Shown here: in pieces, positions 1 through 7,159 of the stretch | Layout: every line of letters begins with the position of its first letter | Numbering within the stretch: position 1 is the stretch's first letter | Source of the DNA: an uncultured Opitutia bacterium | Lineage (GTDB): Bacteria > Verrucomicrobiota > Verrucomicrobiia > Opitutales > UBA953 | Length of the DNA stretch: 34,144 nucleotides | Assembly (NCBI GenBank): GCA_903879465.1 | Contig: CAIRLQ010000266.1 | Coordinates: 1-34,144, forward strand | Direction: 5' to 3' | Program-made: the position numbers and the translations under genes | The notes under the pieces: model-generated | Databases searched by the model: none | What the model saw: only the letters and a program-made list of their open reading frames with translations | What the model was told of the DNA's origin: nothing

Positions 1-2
1 AG

Positions 3-1652
3 ACCTACGCCGACAAACTCCGCGAAGGCGTGGTCGTCCCGGAATTTCCGGAAACAGTTAAGCGTCATTTCGACTTCGGGGGCGAACTCCTGCTCGGTCA
101 CCTGCGCTACGGCACCTCGGGCACCTTTGATTCGGTCTCCTGCCATCCATACGCCCGCAAGTCCATCTGGCCCACGCGCAACCTGCTCGTCGCCGGTAAC
201 TTCAACCTAACGAACACCGGCGAACTCAACGCCTCGCTCACCGAGCGCGGCGCACACGTCATCTACTCAACCGACACGCAATCGATCCTCGAGGAGATCG
301 GCTTCTGGCTCGATGAAGAACACGACCGACTCTTCAAGGCCTTCAAGGACCAAGGGCTTGAAGGCGCCGCGGTGCAGTCTGAAATCTCGAAACACCTCGA
401 CGTCGGTAATGTCCTGCGCCGCGCCGCGAAGAACTGGGACGGTGGCTATGCCATCGCCGGCCTCATCGGGAATGGAGACAGTTTTGTCATCCGCGATCCG
501 AATGGCATTCGCCCCTGCTGGTACGTGCGCACCGAAGACCTCGTTGCCGTCGCCTCCGAACGCGTAGCGCTCATGACTATCGTTGGCGTTAACCAGGAGG
601 ATGTTCACGAGCTACCTCCGGGCTGCGCCTTGATCATCAAGGCCGACGGACGACATAACATCGAATCCGTGCACGCCCCGGCCGAACGTCGCCACTGCTC
701 CTTCGAACGCATCTACTTCTCCCGCGGTAACGACCCAGAGATCTATGCCGAACGCAAGGCCTTAGGCGCCGCTCTCGCCGACGACGTCATCGCGCAAATC
801 CGCGACGACCACGACAGCGCAGTCTTTTCTTACATCCCGAACACGGCCGAGATCGCGTGGTACGGACTCATGGAAGAACTCCGCAAACGCCGCCGCTCAC
901 AGGTCCGCGACCGACTCGTCGACGCCCAGCGTGCCGGCAAGCTGGATGAGGCGATGATCGATAAACTTGTGCTCGGTGGCTGGCCCCGCGGCGAAAAAGT
1001 TGCCCACAAAGACGTCAAGCTCCGCACGTTTATCTCGCAGGAGAAGAATCGCATGCAGATGGCTTCGCACGTCTACGACATCTCCTACGGTACCGTCCGC
1101 GACGGCGACACGCTCGTCTGCGTCGACGACTCGATTGTCCGCGGCACGACGCTCCGCCAGTCGATCCTCCGCATTCTCGCCCGCCCGAATCCCAAGCGCA
1201 TCGTGATCGCTTCGACGGCACCGCAGATCCGCTACCCAGATTGCTACGGCATCGACATGTCCGAGATGGGTAAGTTCCTCGCGTTCCAAGCGACCGTCGC
1301 CCTCTGCAAAGATCGCGGCATGGGCGAACTTCTCCGCGAAGTCTACGAAGACTGCGTGGCTCAGTCGAAGCGCCCGACACGCGATATGAAGAATCACGTG
1401 AAGCGTCTCTACGATGCTTTCACCGACGTGGAAATCGCCGCCAAGGCCGCCGAACTTGTCTACCCCACTAAGTGCGCCTGGAAAGGCGAGCTGGTGTTGG
1501 TCTTCCAGAAAATTGGTGCCCTGCACAAGGCTTGCCCCACGAGTCAGGGTGATTGGTATTTCACCGGGAACTACCCAACGCCGGGAGGACTCGGCGTGCT
1601 CAACCAGGCTTACATCAACTACTGGGAAAAGCGCGAAGGCCGCTCCTACTGA
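3..1652 (+). CDS. purF: Amidophosphoribosyltransferase, long form, 5' end missing
   Basis: First committed step of purine synthesis: PRPP plus glutamine gives phosphoribosylamine. The reading frame is open from base 3, so the gene starts upstream of the window; the GTG at 30 is probably internal. The missing N-terminus would carry the catalytic Cys of the class-II glutamine amidotransferase domain. Still visible are the rest of that domain (GHLRYGTSG, GNFNLTN, IRDPNGIRPCWY), the FERIYFSRGND linker and the C-terminal phosphoribosyltransferase with its PRPP loop VCVDDSIVRGTT. The GNFNLTN stretch and the long segment between the FERIYF and PRPP motifs look like the roughly 620-residue Bacteroidetes form rather than the roughly 500-residue E. 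coli form; this comparison is from memory. Its stop abuts that of the opposing gene through TGATCA. Confidence 0.93.
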   Translation, partial: TYADKLREGVVVPEFPETVKRHFDFGGELLLGHLRYGTSGTFDSVSCHPYARKSIWPTRNLLVAGNFNLTNTGELNASLTERGAHVIYSTDTQSILEEIGFWLDEEHDRLFKAFKDQGLEGAAVQSEISKHLDVGNVLRRAAKNWDGGYAIAGLIGNGDSFVIRDPNGIRPCWYVRTEDLVAVASERVALMTIVGVNQEDVHELPPGCALIIKADGRHNIESVHAPAERRHCSFERIYFSRGNDPEIYAERKALGAALADDVIAQIRDDHDSAVFSYIPNTAEIAWYGLMEELRKRRRSQVRDRLVDAQRAGKLDEAMIDKLVLGGWPRGEKVAHKDVKLRTFISQEKNRMQMASHVYDISYGTVRDGDTLVCVDDSIVRGTTLRQSILRILARPNPKRIVIASTAPQIRYPDCYGIDMSEMGKFLAFQATVALCKDRGMGELLREVYEDCVAQSKRPTRDMKNHVKRLYDAFTDVEIAAKAAELVYPTKCAWKGELVLVFQKIGALHKACPTSQGDWYFTGNYPTPGGLGVLNQAYINYWEKREGRSY

Positions 1653-2984
1653 TCAGGAGTAGAGTTTGAACGGGGCCGTGCGTGCGCGATAAGCGGCCGC
1701 ATCGGCATCCCATTGAGCGATCCAGCGGGCGATATCCACTTTGGCACCTTTGGCACGAATGTCTTCGAAGAAGGCTTCGCTGCCGACGTGTTTGATGAAC
1801 AGGTCGCGTTCGGTCTTGGTGACGCGCGTGAAAGGGTTGGAAGTGTCCCAGACACAGGCCTGACGCATCATGTGCAGCGAAATCGCCGTGGGGCGGAGCC
1901 GCGGCCAATCATTCACCGCAAGGTAAACGCCCTGGGTGCCGTCAGCCATGAGCTTGGGCTCCAGCGTTAGGCCCGGCACGGCGTTACCAAGTGCGGCGAC
2001 AATATCCGCCGCCTTGCGGCGTGAATATTTCACGAAACGGAAATGCATCGAATCGCCAAAGGAGTGGCTGAAGTCGCCGACGATGCAGCCGAGGCCGACC
2101 ATGGAGTAGCCGAGCGCCGCCTGCGCCGTCGGTATGCGGGGAGAGGTGGCCACCCAATTAAGGCCGGTCAGATTCCACGTCATCGACCGGCGCCAACCGC
2201 GCATCGGGACGACTTCTAAGACGCCGCGTCGGCGTTTAGCTTCATCGAGTTCCAACACACCCGGCGTGGCGACGGCCCAGCGCGCGATTTCACCGATGGT
2301 CAACCCGTGCATGTAGGGCGTCTCATAAGCGCCCACGTAGCTGCGCCATTTGCGGTCAAGGAACGGTCCTTCCGCCTTCTCTCCGCCCAGCGGATTCGGA
2401 CGGTCGAGCACAATGACGCGAATCGGACGGTCCAGGGAGAAGCACGCCTCGATGACGTAGCGCATGCAACTGATGTAAGTATAGGATCGTGCGCCGACAT
2501 CTTGGAAATCGATGACGATGGCATCGAGCCCGGCGAGCATCTCCGGCGTGGGGCGGCGGGTCGCACCGTAAAGTGAATACACCGGCAAGCCCGTGCGGAC
2601 ATCTTTGGCGTTCTTAATCACGACTTCGGCCGCGGCGTTGCCGTCGATCCCGTGCTCGGGCCCAAACAACTTCACGAGCTTCACGCCGGGTGCGCGGGCA
2701 AGCACATCGACCGTCCGCTGACCGTTACCATTGACCCCGGCGCGGTGCGTGACCAACCCGCAGCGCAGGCCGCGTAAAGAAGCGAAGCCGTCGGCCTCGA
2801 GCGTGTCGATACCCAGCATCACGCGCCCTCGCATGGGGGCGGGCGCCGGCATGGGGGAAGAAACATTGACGCCGGGCGATGGAGTGAATCCTCCACCGGA
2901 AGATCCGCTGCTGGAACAGCCGGAAAGATATGTGGCGCCGAGGGAGCCCGCGGCGGTGAGATAAAGAAACTCGCGGCGGTCCAT
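1653..2984 (-). CDS. namZ: DUF1343 / NamZ-type exo-beta-N-acetylmuramidase, lipoprotein
   Basis: 443 residues. The DUF1343 family includes NamZ, which removes terminal N-acetylmuramic acid from peptidoglycan fragments. Family signatures seen are GLVTHRAGVN, KLFGPEHGIDG, DAIVIDFQDVGARSYTY and VIVLDRPNPLGG. I chose the ATG at 2984 over the TTG at 3029 because it gives a clean signal: MDRREFLYLTAAGSLGAT, then lipobox LSGC with the lipid-accepting Cys at residue 23, followed by a Ser/Gly-rich linker. The RREFL start resembles a twin-arginine signal, so Tat export of a lipoprotein is possible. Single gene, convergent with purF and divergent from purN. Substrate preference is inferred from the family only. 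Confidence 0.85.
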   Translation of the reverse strand: MDRREFLYLTAAGSLGATYLSGCSSSGSSGGGFTPSPGVNVSSPMPAPAPMRGRVMLGIDTLEADGFASLRGLRCGLVTHRAGVNGNGQRTVDVLARAPGVKLVKLFGPEHGIDGNAAAEVVIKNAKDVRTGLPVYSLYGATRRPTPEMLAGLDAIVIDFQDVGARSYTYISCMRYVIEACFSLDRPIRVIVLDRPNPLGGEKAEGPFLDRKWRSYVGAYETPYMHGLTIGEIARWAVATPGVLELDEAKRRRGVLEVVPMRGWRRSMTWNLTGLNWVATSPRIPTAQAALGYSMVGLGCIVGDFSHSFGDSMHFRFVKYSRRKAADIVAALGNAVPGLTLEPKLMADGTQGVYLAVNDWPRLRPTAISLHMMRQACVWDTSNPFTRVTKTERDLFIKHVGSEAFFEDIRAKGAKVDIARWIAQWDADAAAYRARTAPFKLYS

Positions 2985-3112
2985 GGGAAGCAGGTTCCGC
3001 CATCCTCGCTTATTCGCGGAAGGGTTCAAAGTACGAAATTAAGTTTCGCCCACGCGCGCTGACGTTCGAAATTCCGTTTGCAGAACAGGTCTGGCCCGAC
3101 ACGGTCAGTCTC

Positions 3113-3694
3113 ATGCGCATCGCCCTCCTCGGCTCCGGTCGCGGCTCCAATGCCGATGCCGTCCTCCGCGCCCAAGCCGAAGGTCGCCTCGGCCAGGCCA
3201 AAGTGGTGGGCCTGTGGTGCGACGTCCCGACCTGCAAGATGCTGGAGTTGGGGCCCAAGTATGGCGTCCCGGCGCGGTTTCTGGATTCCGGTCCTTTTAA
3301 GACGAAGTTTTCTCCCGAGCGGGAACAAGTATGGGCTGACGACCTCAAGGCCGCTCAGGTCGACCTCGTCGTCCTCGCGGGCTTCATGCGCGTGATCAAG
3401 GCCCCGTTGCTCGACGCTTTCGCTGGCCGGATCATCAACCTGCACCCAAGCCTCCTTCCGGCCTTTCCGGGATTGGATGGCATCGGCCAAGCTTGGAATG
3501 CAGGCGTCCCCGAGGCCGGCTGCACCGTCCACTGGGTCAATGCTGAGATCGATGGTGGTGCCCATCTCGGCCAAACCCGCGTCCACCGCGAGGTGACCGA
3601 TACCCTCGAATCCTTTGCGAATAAAATCCACGCCGCCGAACATGCACTACTTCCCGCCGTCATCGCCCGCCTAAGCGAAACTCTGTCCCGATGA
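3113..3694 (+). CDS. purN: Phosphoribosylglycinamide formyltransferase
   Basis: 193 residues, normal PurN length. Transfers a formyl group from 10-formyltetrahydrofolate to GAR, the third step of purine synthesis, in the cytoplasm. Seen: N-terminal nucleotide loop GSGRGSN (7-13), then INLHPSLLPAFPG with Asn109 and His111, and EIDGG with Asp147. These match the E. coli catalytic triad Asn106/His108/Asp144. After the DGG motif the usual hydrophobic pair is replaced by Ala-His-Leu, a minor deviation. The stop overlaps the start of prmA as ATGA, so the two are probably translationally coupled. The upstream 128 bp separates it divergently from namZ and should hold its promoter. Confidence 0.93.
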   Translation: MRIALLGSGRGSNADAVLRAQAEGRLGQAKVVGLWCDVPTCKMLELGPKYGVPARFLDSGPFKTKFSPEREQVWADDLKAAQVDLVVLAGFMRVIKAPLLDAFAGRIINLHPSLLPAFPGLDGIGQAWNAGVPEAGCTVHWVNAEIDGGAHLGQTRVHREVTDTLESFANKIHAAEHALLPAVIARLSETLSR

Positions 3695-4578
3695 TCGAAC
3701 TGAAAAGCCCTATTCACGAGGATATGGTCCAGCCGCTGGAAGACCATTTCTGCGAACTCACCCGCTCTAGTTGGATGCTTTTCCACGAAGGCCCCGGCAA
3801 GCCCCACTTCGTCATGGGTTATTTCGAAACCAAGGCCGAGTCCGATGAAGCCTGGGCCGACCTTCGCAAGGCCTTCAAGAAACTGCCCGAGAAATATGAA
3901 GAGACGGTCTTGGCCGACAAGGACTGGAAAGAGGCTTATAAAGAACACCTCAAACCTTGGGATTACGGCCGACTCCACTGGGTTCCGGCCTGGATGCGCG
4001 GCAAACATGTCGTCCCCGCCGCTGCGGCGGTGATCTGGTTCGATGCCGGGCTAGCCTTCGGGACTGGCGACCATCCCACGACCCGCCTCTGCGCGATCCG
4101 TATGATGGACTTTCTCGAGACGCACCCGGCTTCGCAAGTCTCCGTCACCGACGCCGGTTGCGGCTCAGGTATCCTCGCTCTCTCCGCCGCCAAGCTCGGC
4201 TGCGGGCGCATCGCCGGATTCGACCGCGATCCAGAATCTGTCCGCGTCAGTATCGCAAACCGGGCCGATAACGGTCTCGCCGACGAAACTGTCGCGTTCC
4301 ATCACGCCGGTCTGGAGGAAGGCTTTCGCCTCACTGGGCGGGCCGACGTCGTGCTGGCCAACATCATCAGCGACGTGCTCTGTATCTACGCCGACAACCT
4401 CGTGGACTCCGTAAGCCCTGGCGGCGTCCTCGCCTTGAGCGGCATCCTCGCCAAGGAGCAGGATTCGGTGCGCGCCCACTTCGAAGAAAAATGCCGGGTG
4501 GCGTGGGGTGATGGCATGAAATCCGACGGACGTATCATGGGCGAGTGGAGCGACGTCGCTCTTTTCCGACCCCTTTGA
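3691..4578 (+). CDS. prmA: Ribosomal protein L11 methyltransferase
   Basis: 295 residues, the usual PrmA length. PrmA trimethylates ribosomal protein L11 using S-adenosylmethionine. The N-terminal ~115 residues form the substrate-recognition part. The methyltransferase core begins with the PrmA signature DAGLAFGTGDHPTT (the family usually has GTGTHPTT), then SAM motif I DAGCGSGILALSAAKLG, the acidic ribose-binding loop FDRDPESV, and VVLANI in the place of the catalytic-loop motif. It starts inside the purN stop codon (ATGA). Coupling to purN looks like compact packing, not a functional link. PrmA-like enzymes acting on other substrates cannot be excluded, but the signature is good. Confidence 0.88.
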   Translation: MIELKSPIHEDMVQPLEDHFCELTRSSWMLFHEGPGKPHFVMGYFETKAESDEAWADLRKAFKKLPEKYEETVLADKDWKEAYKEHLKPWDYGRLHWVPAWMRGKHVVPAAAAVIWFDAGLAFGTGDHPTTRLCAIRMMDFLETHPASQVSVTDAGCGSGILALSAAKLGCGRIAGFDRDPESVRVSIANRADNGLADETVAFHHAGLEEGFRLTGRADVVLANIISDVLCIYADNLVDSVSPGGVLALSGILAKEQDSVRAHFEEKCRVAWGDGMKSDGRIMGEWSDVALFRPL

Positions 4579-4618
4579 GCCGCTTGCCTCCCCGCTTATT
4601 TCTTCTTCTCTTCAGCTC

Positions 4619-5071
4619 ATGCCCTCCACCGCTGCCCTAAGTATCCGTTACGCCCGCTGGATCACCCTGCTCTTCGGGGTTCTTTGCCTAGGGTTGGGCG
4701 TCAACGAACTCGTCGGCGGGATCTCCCTTGGCGCGATTCATCTTCCTCCGCGGTGGAATCCCGCCGTGGTCACCTTCCCCATCGCCCTCCGGGTCGAGTC
4801 ATGGTTCCTCATCGGTTACGCCATCTTACTATTTCTTCCGTGGCGCTCACTGCGCAACCGTAAGCTCTGGAATCTATTGTTCTCCGTTCTTTGCGTGGCA
4901 TCGGTGATCTACGCATTCGCGATGATTTCCGAAGTCATGGCCAAGAATTATATCGCCCAGAATGCGCACATGAAGGCCAAGATTCCGGTATTCCAGGCAG
5001 TCCTGCTATTCCTGAGTTTGGGCCAGATCCCGCTCGAGCTCTTCAGCCGGAAACCCGAGCTGCTCGACTGA
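4619..5071 (+). CDS. Small four-helix membrane protein of unknown function
   Basis: 150 residues, not recognised. Hydrophobic stretches at about 13-38, 55-75, 85-108 and 122-142 suggest four membrane helices with short loops; the most charged segment (SLRNRK) lies between helices 2 and 3. It starts with ATG 40 bp after prmA on the same strand and could be co-transcribed. The stop forms one half of a TGATCA shared with the opposing gene, so the two coding regions meet without spacer. Codon use is like the neighbours, so the ORF is probably real, but no family can be named. Confidence 0.7.
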   Translation: MPSTAALSIRYARWITLLFGVLCLGLGVNELVGGISLGAIHLPPRWNPAVVTFPIALRVESWFLIGYAILLFLPWRSLRNRKLWNLLFSVLCVASVIYAFAMISEVMAKNYIAQNAHMKAKIPVFQAVLLFLSLGQIPLELFSRKPELLD

Positions 5072-5446
5072 TCAGAGCGCCGACATTATCTGGCGCCAGG
5101 GGATAAACCAGGGCCAGACGAGAACGATAACTAAGAAAGAGAGGGCGATGCCCGCAGGAATCTCGGTGCGACGAGAGACTCCAAGCCGCGGCACAGCATA
5201 AGTGAGCAGCCATATCGATTTGTAGATTACCTGGAAGACAAGCAACCACAGGAAGCTGCTCGGCCGATAGGCGCCGAGGATGGAGCAGGCGAGAATGGCG
5301 AGCCAAAGGGAGCCAACCAAGGTGCGCCACCCCGCGCTTTCAATGAACGCTCCCTGATCCGTAACCGAAGCCTTGAGGAGTGTCCCGAATCCAATCGGCA
5401 CTAAAATCAAAATGTTCGCCCAGAATAGAAACTGAACATCCATCAT
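5072..5446 (-). CDS. Small membrane protein downstream of purK
   Basis: 124 residues with about four hydrophobic helices (near 5-25, 40-58, 63-85 and 97-115). Not recognised. The start ATG lies 3 bp after the purK stop, so it looks like the last gene of the purE-purK transcript. Length and topology resemble other small uncharacterised membrane proteins, and nothing indicates a transported substrate. Position alone would hint at purine metabolism, but bacterial operon tails often hold unrelated genes. The stop overlaps the shared TGATCA junction with the plus-strand membrane-protein gene. Confidence 0.72.
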   Translation of the reverse strand: MMDVQFLFWANILILVPIGFGTLLKASVTDQGAFIESAGWRTLVGSLWLAILACSILGAYRPSSFLWLLVFQVIYKSIWLLTYAVPRLGVSRRTEIPAGIALSFLVIVLVWPWFIPWRQIMSAL

Positions 5447-5449
5447 CGG

Positions 5450-6583
5450 TCAAAGCGCGGCGTGCAGCGCTTCGGCGCGACTAATCGCTTCTTCAACCGT
5501 CGGCGCCGTGACGGTGATATGGCCCATCTTCCGGCCGGGTGCTGACTTGCCCTTATCATAGAGGTGAAGTTTGGCGGCCGGATCTTTGAGGACTTTCGTC
5601 CAGTCGGGCTCCTGGCCACCGCGCCAGACATCGCCAAGCAGATTAACCATGGCGGATGGGGCGAGTGGCTTCGTGCCGCCGAGTGGCAATCCGCACACGG
5701 CACGGATATGCTGCTCGAACTGGCTGGTCTCGTTCGCGTCAAAAGTCTGGTGGCCACTGTTATGCGGACGCGGGGCAAGCTCGTTGACGACGATACGGCC
5801 GTCCTTCACGAACATTTCGACCGCGAGTAGCCCGACAAGTTGGATTTTTTCCGCGATGCTCAGCGCCAAGGCACGTGCCTCGACGGCGGTAGCCTCGGAG
5901 ATACGGGCCGGTGAAATGGAAAGGTGGAGGATATGGTTCCGGTGAATATTCTCCGCAGGGTCGTAGACGGCGGTTCGTCCGTCGATCGTGCGGGCCACGA
6001 GCACGGAGATCTCCATCTGGAATGGCACCCAGGCTTCCAGCACGCCGACGGCGCCTCCGATCTTAGTCCAGGCCGCGCTGAGGTCCTCCGCGGCGGTCGG
6101 CAGCTTGACCTGCCCTTTACCGTCATAGCCAAAGTCGGCGGTTTTCAAGACGCACGGTAAACCGACACTCTGCACGGCGGCTTGTAGCTCGGCAAAAGAA
6201 GATACCACCGCGAAATTGGCGCAGGGGATGCCGGAAGCCCTTAGGAACTCTTTTTCTCGGCGGCGATTCTGACAGATTGCCAACACCTTGGCGGAAGGAT
6301 GACAGGGAACGGACTGCGCGACGAACTCGACCGTGGCGGGCGGGATGTTCTCGAATTCGAGGGTGATGCGACCGCAACCTTGGGCGAAACGCGTCAGGGC
6401 GGCGGTATCGCTCCACTCCGCCGTGATATGCTCGTCGGCAATCCCGGCCGCGCAGGCACCAGGCGAAGGATCGAATGTGCGCACCTTATAACCCATACGG
6501 CGAGCGGCGATGGCCGACATGCGGCCAAGCTGACCTCCGCCCAGAATTCCAATGGTGCCTCCAGGCAACAGCGGCGACTCCAT
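5450..6583 (-). CDS. purK: N5-carboxyaminoimidazole ribonucleotide synthase
   Basis: 377 residues, ATP-grasp fold. PurK uses ATP and bicarbonate to carboxylate AIR to N5-CAIR, which PurE then rearranges. Seen: N-terminal GGGQLGRM, the EFENIP motif, the ATP-grasp core LKTADFGYDGKGQ, the acidic metal-binding EMFVKDGRIVVNELAPRPHNSGH and QFEQHIRAVCGLPLG. The stop of purE lies 3 bp upstream of the start codon ATG, so the pair is one operon in the order purE-purK. All family landmarks are present and the length is normal. Confidence 0.95.
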   Translation of the reverse strand: MESPLLPGGTIGILGGGQLGRMSAIAARRMGYKVRTFDPSPGACAAGIADEHITAEWSDTAALTRFAQGCGRITLEFENIPPATVEFVAQSVPCHPSAKVLAICQNRRREKEFLRASGIPCANFAVVSSFAELQAAVQSVGLPCVLKTADFGYDGKGQVKLPTAAEDLSAAWTKIGGAVGVLEAWVPFQMEISVLVARTIDGRTAVYDPAENIHRNHILHLSISPARISEATAVEARALALSIAEKIQLVGLLAVEMFVKDGRIVVNELAPRPHNSGHQTFDANETSQFEQHIRAVCGLPLGGTKPLAPSAMVNLLGDVWRGGQEPDWTKVLKDPAAKLHLYDKGKSAPGRKMGHITVTAPTVEEAISRAEALHAAL

Positions 6584-6586
6584 GGC

Positions 6587-7108
6587 TTAGCGCTTCTTGC
6601 CTTGGCGGCCGGGAATTGGGTTATCCAGCACGGCCTTAGTCTGTGCGGCTCGATAGGCATCCAGCTTCTTGGCTAGCGGCGCGTCAGCTAGTGCGAGCAC
6701 CGCGGCGGCGCCGAGGGCCGCGTTGATAGCTCCTGCGCGACCAATCGCAAAAGTATGCACCGGGATCCCTGCGGGCATCTGCACAATAGAGAGAAGTGAG
6801 TCGATGCCGTCGAGCGACTTGGATTGGACCGGCACGCCCATGACCGGCAGCGAGGTCATCGCGGCTACCATCCCGGGCAAATGCGCGGCACCGCCGGCAC
6901 CAGCGATAATCACCTGCAGGCCACGCCCGCGGGCGGCCAGGGCGTAGTCCTTGAGCTTAAGCGGCGTGCGGTGCGCACTAACGACCTCGGCTTCGAAGAC
7001 GATGCCGAGCAGCTTGAGCGTGTCCGCGGCGTTGACCATCGTCTCCCAGTCCGACTGGGATCCCATGATGATGCCGACCTTCGGGGCGGATGAAAGCGCG
7101 CGTGCCAT
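6587..7108 (-). CDS. purE: N5-carboxyaminoimidazole ribonucleotide mutase
   Basis: 173 residues from the ATG chosen here. Class I PurE converts N5-CAIR to CAIR and partners with PurK. Seen: GSQSD near residues 16-20, SAHRTP (44-49) with the catalytic His46, AGAGGAAHLPGM, and the long conserved block with SLLSIVQMP and AIGRAGAINAAL. A GTG at 7126 with an AGGCGG-like ribosome site would add six residues; ATG is preferred because it gives the usual distance to the GSxSD motif, but the choice is open. The 51 bp upstream separates it from the sugar dehydratase gene on the same strand, so read-through from that operon is possible. Confidence 0.94.
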   Translation of the reverse strand: MARALSSAPKVGIIMGSQSDWETMVNAADTLKLLGIVFEAEVVSAHRTPLKLKDYALAARGRGLQVIIAGAGGAAHLPGMVAAMTSLPVMGVPVQSKSLDGIDSLLSIVQMPAGIPVHTFAIGRAGAINAALGAAAVLALADAPLAKKLDAYRAAQTKAVLDNPIPGRQGKKR

Positions 7109-7159
7109 CCCCGAAGCGTGCCTCACGGCGGCCCGCCTGTGAAGCCCGAAGCGAAAAAA

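Noticed and set aside
1391..1408. CACGTG in purF as a third parS
   Set aside because: Only the central TCACGTGA matches; five of 16 positions differ. Other CACGTG occurrences (5.9, 7.9, 18.6, 19.9, 23.8, 27.6 and 30.2 kb) are likewise poor matches.
897..1526. 209-codon minus-strand frame inside purF
   Set aside because: Antisense shadow of a clear enzyme gene; composition follows complementary codons and no family is recognisable.
3026..4008. Two overlapping minus-strand frames of about 205-217 codons opposite purN and prmA
   Set aside because: Both lie antisense to genes with intact catalytic motifs and show no start signal or domain.
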